Source: Pelecanus crispus (taxonomy: Eukaryota; Chordata; Aves; Pelecaniformes; Pelecanidae). Taken from it: 64,000 nucleotides of DNA. The notes below the pieces were generated by a model. It was given only the letters and a program-made list of their open reading frames with translations, ran no database searches and was not told where the DNA came from. Shown one piece after another: positions 11,621 to 20,376 of the stretch. How positions within the stretch are numbered: position 1 is the stretch's first letter; each line of letters begins with the position of its first letter. The stretch covers positions 15,144,202 through 15,208,201 of the forward strand of contig NC_134654.1 of the NCBI RefSeq assembly GCF_030463565.1, in the 5' to 3' direction. The translations under genes were made by a program, and so were the position numbers.

Positions 11621-12220
11621 TGTGCTGGTTTTGGCTGGGGTAGAGTGAATTTTCTTCTTAGTAGCCAGTATGAGGCTATGTTTTGGATTTGTGCTGGAAA
11701 CAGTGTTGGTAGTACAGAGATGTATTAATTATTGCTGAGCAGTGCTTACACAGTCAAGGCCTTTTCTGCCTCTCACACCACCCCACCAGCAAGCAAGTCT
11801 GGAGGTGCACAAGAAGTTGGGAGGGGACACAGCTGGGACAGCTGACCCCTGGCATATTCTGACCAAAGGCATATTCTACATCATATAATGTCATGCTTAG
11901 TGTATAAAGCTGGGGAAAGAAGAAGGAAAGGGGGGGGCATTTGGAGTTACGTCATTTGTTTTCCCAAGTAATCATTAATGTGATGGAGCCCTGCTTTCCT
12001 GGAGATGACTGAACACCTGCCTGCCAATGGGAAGTAGTGAATGAATTCTTTGTTTTGCTTTGCTTGCGTGTGCGGCTTTTGCTTTACTCATTAAACTGTC
12101 TTTATCTCAACCCATGAGTTTTCTCACTTTTACTCTTCCAATTCTATCCCCCATCCCACCAAGGGGAGTGAGCAAGAGGCTGTGTGGTGCTTAGTTGTGG
12201 GCTGGGGTTAAACCATGACA
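11621..12220 (+). mobile_element. Solo LTR, diverged member of the same ERVL-like family (copy 3)
   Basis: The 600-bp element begins TGTGCTGGTTTTGGCTGGGG and ends AAACCATGACA. The 5-bp target duplication GTATT is present on both sides (11616-11620 and 12221-12225). In order it shows 'cttagtgtataaagctgggg' (TATA-like, about 11900), 'attaaactgtctttatctca' (polyadenylation-type, about 12090) and the shared 'gtggtgcttagttg' end. Its U3/R middle differs from copies 1 and 2, so it is a separate subfamily or older. Confidence 0.9.
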
Positions 12221-12225
12221 GTATT

Positions 12226-13309
12226 CCACATAGCAATGAGAAACCAATTCTAAAATTAGTGTCACATGAAGATATTCTGTGTTAGGGTGTTAGACGAATC
12301 TCACCTTGAAAGGACCTTTTTCTCCATGTCTGCTACCAAAGAGTCTAGGGTGAAGACCTCAGTCTTAGACATCTAACTTTTTAACAAACCTTAGTGTCAC
12401 TGAAATGCTATCTATGAATAAAAAAGAGCCACCTTCATGTAACACTGCAGAGAGCCTCAGTTATGATTATCCAGTCAGAGAGAATCTATTCCATGGTTTT
12501 ACAGATTGTACCTGGAGCTTAAAATGACACCACTAAAATAAGCCCTATACAGATGGGCAGATTCCTTGAAGGGGGACCTAAGAACATCTTGGGAGTAGCA
12601 GAAGAAAGTTCACATCTGACAGCTGTAGAAGCAGCATGGTCAATGTTTTGCTTGTTTAAAGCAACATCTGACAATCTGTCTAGCCCATGGAAAAGAGGTA
12701 AATTACTCCTGCTGCTTTCATGGAAAAGCTCCTGCAGAGCTCAGAATGAGAAAGGATTGGTGCAGGTGCATGGGAGAGTTTTTCAGTCATGAGGGACTGG
12801 AGATTCACATGAATAACTGATTGACCATACCTGTTTGCAAGACATAGCAACACCAGGAGATCTCCTGAGGCCAAAAACCAGGAAAGAAAGAGACTAAAAA
12901 GAAACCACATGTAGCACTGGATCTTTAAATGACCTTTGAAGTCTAAATCACTAGCAGAAATTAGTTCTGTTGCTGGAGAGGAAATGTTCTGAGCCTGTAC
13001 ACAAAAGATACTTATAGTTGTTAAAATGCATAAAAGCTATAGCTTTTGATGGAAGGGACCATTCTCAATGCTTTGAACAGCAAAGACGTAAGAACAGATA
13101 CAGGAGCTCAGAACAACATTTTGTCTAGTCTACAGTCTTCTTTCTGACAGCAATTCAAAGAGGGTGGAGTGAAACAGCAGGACAACACATAGCAGTGCTT
13201 CTCTTGAACACTCTCCCATCGTCCACCAAACTGCAGTTTAGAGATTTCCTAAGCCAGATATTCTTGAGCATCACACTTGGAAATTTAGGCATCCAGGACC
13301 TCAAACGTT
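12226..13309. other. Intergenic, nothing recognised
   Basis: No convincing gene, RNA or repeat was seen on either strand. Confidence 0.45.
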
Positions 13310-13314
13310 CCAAG

Positions 13315-13358
13315 GAGAGGAGTCAGAGTTATGAGTCATGTTCATATGACCACATATG
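13315..13358 (+). repeat. Inverted repeat, left arm
   Basis: 'gagtcagagttatgagtca' plus the following 'catatgaccacatatgtg' matches, as reverse complement with few mismatches, the segment at 13856-13903. The arms are about 500 bp apart. They could be ends of a small DNA transposon or two opposed copies of an unknown dispersed repeat. Confidence 0.6.
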
Positions 13359-13855
13359 TGATTCCAACATGATTTAAAAAATGCACTTAATGATACAGAA
13401 GATTTCTGCCTTTAGCAGTGTTTCTTGTGGCTCTGCTGACCTTGGAACTCACCTTGTACAAGGTCAATTCTCAAAATAAGATCAGATGTGCAGTGCCCTG
13501 CCTGGCTGTGGCCATTGTGAAACTTAATGATGTTTCAGGGCAGGTTTAGTCATCTTTGTCGTAACAGTGCCCAGTGCTGTACCTACTATTTTGGAGTCAG
13601 ACATAAACAAACATAGTCTCTATCTATAAATGGACAGTGATATTACATGAACAAACAGCTTGTGGTGATTCACCTGAGACTAAACTGGATTTGCCTGCCA
13701 GGATAATTCACCTGGAAAGCTGACTGCTTCCATTCAGCTCCTTTCTTGGAAGTAGGCTGAGAATAACAAACTGTTCCGCTAACATCAGCCTGCTTCCAGT
13801 CAACATATTTCCTATTGAGAGACAGGGCAGGTCCCACCCTGTTACATGACAGACA

Positions 13856-13903
13856 CATATTTGGTCATATAAATGTGACTCATAACTCTGACTCTTTGCC
13901 TTA
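13856..13903 (-). repeat. Inverted repeat, right arm
   Basis: Reverse complement partner of 13315-13358. It reads 'gactcataactctgactc' on the plus strand. No target-site duplication is obvious outside the arms. Confidence 0.6.
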
Positions 13904-14034
13904 GAGTTATGTTTCAACAGCAGTCAGTTGTCACAAGCCCCTTGTTTGAAATGGTGATGCCGTGCCTTCTCTCCAGTTCAGTGTTCATCTCTCTCTTCCT
14001 GGGGCTCTGGAAAGCCTAAATCAGTAAAACATAA

Positions 14035-14220
14035 GACAAATAGATCTGGGTCAGACCAGAGGTTTGTCTGGCTTATTATCCTGTTTCCAGCAGTACTATT
14101 AGCAGAAGTCTAGGGAAAAGGACAGGTGCAGAGAGATATTTCTGCAGAACATCCTCTTGATTTCCAGCAAGTGATAGCTCAGGTCTTCCCCAGTCAGAGG
14201 TGGTATCTTGTATTGAATAA
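14035..14220 (+). repeat. Possible ancient amniote interspersed repeat
   Basis: 'gatctgggtcagaccagagg' followed by 'ttatcctgtttccagcagta' resembles a pattern seen in old amniote CR1/L3-like repeat 3' regions. The family cannot be fixed by eye. Confidence 0.3.
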
Positions 14221-15559
14221 CTCGTTTCCATTATTTAGGGCAGTTATTTTTTGAGCTGGTGCAAACTTTTGGCATCCATAAAATTCTGTAGCAAGGATTT
14301 CCAGTGCAGGCACTATATTTTGGAACCTGTCCCTTGCCTGTTTCATCTGAGGCAGTGCTGGTCCGCAATCATAAGCACAACCCGCCCACAGTGACTTTTA
14401 TACTGTTACAGTTGCACTGATGTCCAAACTTGAACCACTGAACTGGAAGTTACCTGCATGTGGAGATGTGGGCATGAACCTACATGAATCACCTACTTTA
14501 AGGGTCTTAAGGGAGTGGTCCAAGATCACATGGAGAGGCACTGGAAAAGCAGGAAAACATCCCAAAGGGATTCTGATGAAAGCACCTAAACCTTCCTTCA
14601 AACCTCCTTCTCTCTGGCTTAGTATCAGTCTTAGTGGTGTGATCTGGACTTGCCAGATCATCTACAACAGCTTGCTGGGTCCCAGAGCATCTGATCTTTT
14701 CTTTTGATCCAATGGAGAACTGGGCTTCTGGCCAGCTAAGAAGAGCAATCCAGCTAGGCAGTCCTCCAGCCAAACTCCCTCTGGGTGTGCTAGTCTGGAC
14801 ATTGATATTTCACTGACACTAAGCTTCCCTCTTCAGTATGAATTGCTTATTACTTGAATTCCATCAGGAATTTCTTATGCCGTGAAAGAGCAGAGGTTCT
14901 GCCTGAACACACTGAGCAGGACTGACTGCTTTCTGTGGATAAAGTTGTTGATCCATGTATATGTGTATGTCTGTATCTGCAGGACATAGATGTTTCAGTG
15001 TTTTCCTCTCAATGGTGTCTCTGTTCTGCAACCATCTGTGTATAAAGCTGCTATTCTCTTGTGAACAATGACTCATACAGGAAAGTCTCTAAGAATCAGG
15101 CAAGAGCTATGTTCATCCTGAGTCGTATTGAAGATGAGGATTCGATCCCACAAACTCTTGGAAACTCAGCATTAGTTTTCCCTTGACAGCTTTAATCTTT
15201 AAAATCTGCTGTTGCTGACATGCCATGTCCAGACAGCTTTCGAATATCTCCAAGGACAGAGATTACAAATCTATGCTGTAAAAATATCATAGGAAAAAGA
15301 GGTTGGCACTTTATCCCTGGAATCATCACTTTGAGGACTCACAGTCTGAAGGAGGTGATTTGATGGCTCACTTGGATGGTATCTGAGACAGAAGCCTCAT
15401 TCCCATGCTATCCTTTCCCAACCATCACCCTTCCTGCTAGCTGCATGCTCCTGACCTTCCTGTGGCTGGTCCCAGTTCTGCCTTCCTCAGCCTTTTCAGT
15501 GAATTGATCAGTCTTCAAACAGCAAAACGCAACTTTCTTCCTGCTGGATTAGTGAGTTC
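14221..15559. other. Intergenic, nothing recognised
   Basis: Several short open frames exist on both strands, but none has splice context or family resemblance. Confidence 0.45.
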
Positions 15560-16300
15560 AACAGAATCAGTGAAAAATGTAGATAGGAAGGCATATCAGA
15601 GGTCTTTAGTCCAATCTCCTACTCAAAGCAGGGCTAATTTCAAAGCTAGATGAAGTTGCTCAGGGCCTTGTCCACATGTATCCTGGAAATCCCCAAGGAT
15701 GGAGATTCCACAACCTCTCTGGACAGCCTGTCCCAGGGCTACACCACTCTCACGGTAAATAATGTGTTCCTTTTGTTGAAAAAGAATTTCCCTGGTTTGC
15801 AACATAAGACCATTGCCTCTAGTCCTTTAAGTGCACACTTGCAGGAAAAGTTCGGATGCATCTTAATTTGCAACCCCCTTTTCAGTAGTGTTAGTCTGCA
15901 ATTAGATCCCCCGCTAACCTTCTCTTCTCCAGGCCAATTGAACCTAATTCCCTTCATATGTCCTTATATGGCATGTGCTTGGACTGACTGATACTAGGGG
16001 CTTTTGTTGGATCCTCTCCAGTATGTCAACTTCTCCCATATAATGGGGGGGTGGGTATTCCCAAAACTGAACACAGTATTGCAGATGCAGCCTCACTGGT
16101 GCCAGGCAGAGGGGAATAAACACATCGCTCCACCTGCTGGCTACTTGCTGGCTACTTACTAATACAGTCCCATGACCAGTTAGCATTACTGCAGGAGAGC
16201 ACTGCTGACACAGGTCCAACTTGTTTTCCACCAGAATCCCAAGGCCTCTCCTGCAGGGCTGCACCATAGCAGTCAATCTCCAGTCTGCACTGATGCATGG
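15560..16300 (-). mobile_element. Old CR1 LINE fragment, minus strand
   Basis: The plus strand shows the typical reversed CR1 order. First comes the 3' UTR side 'gtccaatctcctactcaaag', then 'tccccaaggatggagattcc' and 'cctgtcccagggctacacca', then further into ORF2 with 'ccaattgaacctaattccct' and 'caggtccaacttgttttcca'. The copy has many indels and no open frame of note, so it is an old 5'-truncated copy. Confidence 0.8.
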
Positions 16301-17040
16301 AGTTGTGTTGTCCTAGGTTGAAAATATAAAGAGGTTTTATTATTTCATAGAATTAGAACAAATGTATGAGGTGAATTAGACCAAATTTATCATGTGATTA
16401 AAAAGGGTCAAACTCTGAGTCCTCTTGTGGTTAGTCTGTCTGCTAATACAAGTAAGGAGCAATGGTGGCACATGGGAGCCCAGTTTTATAGCTGAGAATT
16501 CTGAGTTTTCTGAAAAACATTTTTAGAGCTGTACAAGGTCTGATGTCAGTCTCAGACATAAGCAAAGGAGCTGTAACTCTCAGGACAATTTACCCTTTTC
16601 CTAACAAAAGGCCCTGCAGGCTTGAAAGAGAATCTTGTAGGCCACTGGAATGAATCCCACTTCCATCTGTTCCCCCAGGACCTCAAACAAGGAGCAGGCA
16701 CCAAGCCTAGAAGGGATGAGCTTTGTATGTGCATGGTGTGTTTTTAAATCAGCATTTTAATCCTCCTTCTGACTTCACAGATAGGCAAACTAGTAAAGAG
16801 TATACATTAGTATACACTGAGGTATGAGGTATGACAAAGATCCAGCTCTCTTAATAAGCTGATTTTTTACTGTTCTAAAGTAAAGAGTCTGTACTTGTTT
16901 TTTCCCTAAGTATATCTCACGCTACCTCTGGTTCAACTAAATGAAAAATAGTACATTTCTTGTTCTGAAAGAAATAAATAAAGTTTATTTTGAAAACCTA
17001 GCAGTTATCCTATTTCAGTTTCCTTCCAGCTTTCTGGGCT
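16301..17040. other. Intergenic, nothing recognised
   Basis: AT-rich. No gene or repeat is supported. Confidence 0.45.
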
Positions 17041-17080
17041 TTTTTTTTGGGGGGGGGGGGGGGGGGGAAGATTTTTTTTT
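17041..17080. repeat. T-run / 19-G homopolymer / T-run
   Basis: A run of nine T (from 17040) is followed by 19 consecutive G (17049-17067) and, after AAGA, nine T. This is simple sequence with strong potential for G-quadruplex formation and for sequencing error. Confidence 0.9.
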
Positions 17081-17869
17081 GTCCCCTCAGTCCCTCTTCT
17101 ATTTTCCAGAAACTGTCTGCTTCTCTTCAGAATGCTAATATGCACCTGCATATCTTACAAATTTAGTGGCAAGAACTAAGCAGAGAGATACAGAAATACA
17201 AAAATCTCTGAGCTGGGAATAGTCTGGAGTTGCCCACTGGAACTGCTTAGCACAGACCTGTGTTCAAGTTCTTACCAGTCTCTGGAGGCTCAATGCCTCT
17301 CTCCTGTCTTCTCAGCCTCTCTCTGTGTGGAGATAGCTGAACAGCGAGCAATTTTTGAGAAGCAGATGACATGGATGTTTTCTGTCATTTTCACATTTAT
17401 AGCTAAGTTAAAGGCATGACCTGTCTGTGGGTTTTTTGTTTTGTTTTTTTCCTAAGCCTAAGAGCAATTCAAGCCTTTGGCCTGAGCATTGTTCAAACCA
17501 TCAGCTTGGACAGTGCACTCTACCCCTGTGCAGAGGTGGCAAGTAGCATAGACTTGGACTGAATCTTCAACCTTCACCCTATCTCTTCTGCCTCTCTCCC
17601 AGAGCTGTCTTCAGTGAGCAAGGTGACATGTTCTGTGGTCACAGAAGGAAGCCAGTGATGCCAATCTATGGCCTAAACACCTAACAGGCTGGTTTACTGA
17701 AATACTCCCGTGAACAGACAGGTGATCACACAAAATGATACTTCCTACTACTGGCCAAGAAAAAGCCAGTGCTGGCTCATGGGTAATACACATACATCTG
17801 GTCATTCCATTACCTCTCCCTTCCTGGTATACTGGGACAAGCAAAAGACTCAGAGAGCTCTATAGATCT
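17081..17869. other. Intergenic, nothing recognised
   Basis: Unique-looking sequence leading into the CpG-rich block. No gene is supported. Confidence 0.4.
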
Positions 17870-18290
17870 CCTGGCCCCCCTCCGGGAGGAGGCTGCTGGC
17901 CCGGGTCGGGCGGCCCTGAACACCGAGGCCTGGCCGAGCGTTCAGCGGGGACCGCTCTGGCACTTCAAGCCGCCGCCGCCGCCCACCCGCGCCTCGGGCC
18001 CCGCGGCGCCCAGGGGAGGGCGCACTCCGCCCGCCGCCGTCCCCGCCGCGGCGCGGCAGCGCCCCCTGCCGCCGCGCCCGGGCGCAGGCACGATTCCCGC
18101 TGGCAGGGCTCCCGCGCCCTGGACGGGGCCCCGCCCCGAGCGCTGCCTACGAGGAACCCCCGCTGCCTCCCTGCGGCTCCGCGGGGCCGGGGGGCTTCCC
18201 TGTGCAGCCGAGGGGCTCCGAGGGGCGGCGGACGGGCAGAGGCGCCAGCGCGATCCTGCGCCGCAGCCTGCGGGGCTTAGCAGATTCACC
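17870..18290. promoter_or_regulatory. CpG-rich island, no gene recognised
   Basis: This block is extremely GC- and CpG-rich with many CCGCCG and GGCGC motifs, and it borders AT-rich DNA at its left edge. That is typical of a promoter CpG island. No conserved protein was recognised in any frame. Open frames of 180-280 residues crossing it are Ala/Arg/Gly/Pro-rich and look compositional. It could be a promoter for an unseen transcript (lncRNA or an alternative first exon of a neighbour), or an expanded GC tract. Confidence 0.5.
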
Positions 18291-18770
18291 TCCCTCCCCA
18301 CATGGAGCAGAGCCCCCTCCCTCCCCACCCCCGAACTCTGCATGGACCAGATCCTTCCCCCACCGCCCCTCATGGAGCACCACACACACACGCACACGCA
18401 CACACTCTCTCTCTCTCTCTCCCCCCCCCCCCCCCCCCCATGAAGCAGCTCCACCCACCAGACCCCCCCCCCCCCGCCCCCCCGTACACACACTTCGTGG
18501 AGCAGATCCACCCTCCCCCTGCCGCACACACTGCGTGGAGCAGAGCCACCGTCTCGTCTCCCGTCCCCCACTGTATGGAGCAGATTCCCCACACACAATG
18601 CATGGAGCGGGTGCCCTCCTTTTCCCTTCCTTCCACAAACACAAAAACATCCCACAGCACGCGTGTACGCATGCACACACACAGTGTAGGTGCTGATCTC
18701 CCCCATTCCTTCCACTCGTGGTAGATCCCCGCACACATGCACTGTCTGGAGGAGATGCTCTCCCAGTCCC
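18291..18770. repeat. C-rich minisatellite with ATGGAGCAGA core
   Basis: At least eight degenerate repeats share a core near ATGGAGCAGAtCC (at about 18301, 18340, 18369, 18440, 18498, 18534, 18574 and 18600). They are separated by C-rich or CA/CT-rich spacers of 20-60 bp. The tract includes (CA)n, (CT)n, a 19-C run at 18421-18439 and a second C-run near 18463. Open frames through it are low complexity. Confidence 0.75.
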
Positions 18771-18990
18771 CACAGAGTTGGCAGTCACCGAGGCGAAGGG
18801 CTCCGGAGCGGACGCTCGTGCCGGGGCACCCTTGCTGAGGCGGCAAAAACAAAGCGCGAAGGGCAGGAGCGGGCAGCCCAGCCCCCCTCCCAGAGCGGGA
18901 AAGAGCGGGAAAGGGCGAGCTGCTGACGTGCGGCAGCTCTGACGCGGCGTGGGCGGGGCCAGGAGTGACGGCGGGCAAACCCCCCCCACC

Positions 18991-18997
18991 TATAAAA
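18991..18997 (+). promoter_or_regulatory. TATA-like box in CR1 5' UTR
   Basis: TATAAAA lies in a GC-rich context about 240 bp before the ORF1 ATG. It may be part of the internal promoter of the element, or fortuitous. Confidence 0.4.
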
Positions 18998-19034
18998 GCA
19001 GCCCCCAGGGAGCGCGGCGAACAGGACGGGCAAA

Positions 19035-19135
19035 CAGGGCGTGGCGCGTCAGGAGGGCGTGGCGCGTCAGGAGGGCGTGGCGCGTCAGTTTGCGCGGCGC
19101 GTCAGTTTGCGCGGCGCGTCAGTTTGCGCGGTCAG
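19035..19135 (+). repeat. Tandem repeats in CR1 5' UTR
   Basis: Three copies of an 18-bp unit (ggcgtggcgcgtcaggag, the last one cut) run straight into about three copies of a 17-bp unit (tttgcgcggcgcgtcag). They share the core GCGCGTCAG. The array looks like promoter monomers, as in some other LINE 5' UTRs. Confidence 0.8.
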
Positions 19136-19228
19136 GGCGCGCAGGAAAGGCTGAGTGTCCCCCCCTCCAAGTTCCAAAGGGGAACCCAGGCAGTGGTCAC
19201 CGTCCTCCCAGGAGAACACCTGGCAGCC

Positions 19229-20320
19229 ATGGTCACCACCCGCCCGAAAGCCGCCGCCAAAAGGAATGCGGCGACCCAGACGGAGCTCCCGCACAGACAC
19301 GCGGCCGTCCAGGTCACTGGCTGCAGGGAGTGCCTGGGCCTGTCGCTTGTGCCAGACGGCAGCGGGGACGACAAATGTCTTCGGTGTGAGCAGGTGGATG
19401 ATCTGCTCAGCCTGGTGGCAGAGCTGAAGGAGGAGGTGGAAAGGCTGAGGAGCATCAGGGAGTGCGAGCAGGAGATAGACTGGTGGAGCCGCACCCTGCC
19501 GTCCCTGGGGCCAGGGCAGCAGGCGGAGGCCCCACAAGGAGCAGAGGATCCCCTACCCTCTTGCTGGCAAGCAGAAGGAGGGGATCCAGGAGACGGGGGG
19601 GAATGGAAACAGGTCCCTGCCCGGGGAGGCAGGCGAATCCCCTCCCGGCCTCCCTCACCTCCCCAGCTGCCCCTACACAACAGATACGGGGCTCTGGAGG
19701 TTGAGGGCCAGGCAAGCGGGGAGGGAGGTGAAGGGGAAGGTCCAGCCAGGGGGTTGCCGAGGGTCAGTCAGTCACCCCCACGGATTACGACTGCCCCTGT
19801 TAAGAAAAAAAGGAGGGTGATTGTGGTGGGGGATTCCCTCCTGCGGGGAACTGAGGGCCCGATCTGCCGCCCGGACCCATCCCACAGGGAAGTCTGCTGC
19901 CTCCCTGGGGCCCGGGTTAGGGACATTACGAGGAAACTGCCTGACCTCGTGAGGCCCTCCAATTATTACCCACTGCTGGTTATACAGGTGGGCAGTGACG
20001 AGATTGCAGAGAGAAGTCCTAGGCCAATGAAGAGGGACTTCAGGGCACTGGGGCGATTGCTCGCAGGATCGGGAGCACAGGTTGTGTTTTCCTCTATCCC
20101 GTCAGTGGCAGCAAGGAACACTGAAAGGAATGGGAAAACTCACCTGATTAACAGGTGGCTCAGAGGCTGGTGCCATCGCTGGAATTTTGGGTTCTTCGAT
20201 CACAGGGAGGTCTACACGGCACCGGGCCTGCTGGCGGCTGATGGAGATCGGCTGTCTCCAAGGGGGAAAAGGATTCTCGCCCAAGAGTTGGTGGGACTCA
20301 TTGAGAGGGCTTTAAACTAG
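19229..20320 (+). CDS. CR1 ORF1 protein (zinc finger, esterase-like)
   Basis: The protein has 363 residues from ATG 19229 (context gccATGg). The frame is open further upstream but lacks a good start there. Cys32, Cys35, Cys50 and Cys53 form a zinc-binding C-x2-C...C-x2-C module. A short coiled coil follows (about 55-85), then a Pro/Gly-rich linker. An SGNH/GDSL-type esterase domain starts at the block [11 protein letters not shown] (198-207). CR1 ORF1 proteins bind RNA and carry this esterase, whose role in retrotransposition is not settled. Two conserved positions look altered. The usual G-x-N-D block reads VGSDE (254-258), and the DG-x-H near the C-terminus reads DGDRLS (338-343), with Arg341 at the catalytic His position. 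The esterase is probably inactive in this copy. ORF2 follows directly. Confidence 0.88.
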   Translation: MVTTRPKAAAKRNAATQTELPHRHAAVQVTGCRECLGLSLVPDGSGDDKCLRCEQVDDLLSLVAELKEEVERLRSIRECEQEIDWWSRTLPSLGPGQQAEAPQGAEDPLPSCWQAEGGDPGDGGEWKQVPARGGRRIPSRPPSPPQLPLHNRYGALEVEGQASGEGGEGEGPARGLPRVSQSPPRITTAPVKKKRRVIVVGDSLLRGTEGPICRPDPSHREVCCLPGARVRDITRKLPDLVRPSNYYPLLVIQVGSDEIAERSPRPMKRDFRALGRLLAGSGAQVVFSSIPSVAARNTERNGKTHLINRWLRGWCHRWNFGFFDHREVYTAPGLLAADGDRLSPRGKRILAQELVGLIERALN

Positions 20321-20376
20321 GTTTGAAGGGGGAAGGGGATATAAACAGGCCCGCTAGTAAGGAGCCCAGGGGCGGC

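Noticed and set aside
15944-16276. 110-residue minus-strand open frame as a gene
   Set aside because: It is degraded CR1 ORF2 inside an old repeat.
17735-18989. Open frames of 140-280 residues through the second CpG block and minisatellite
   Set aside because: Compositional (Gly/Arg/Pro-rich), several overlapping on both strands, no domain and no splice context.
18965-19228. N-terminal extension of CR1 ORF1
   Set aside because: It translates the tandem repeats of the 5' UTR. The ATG at 19229 has good context and starts the family-like sequence.
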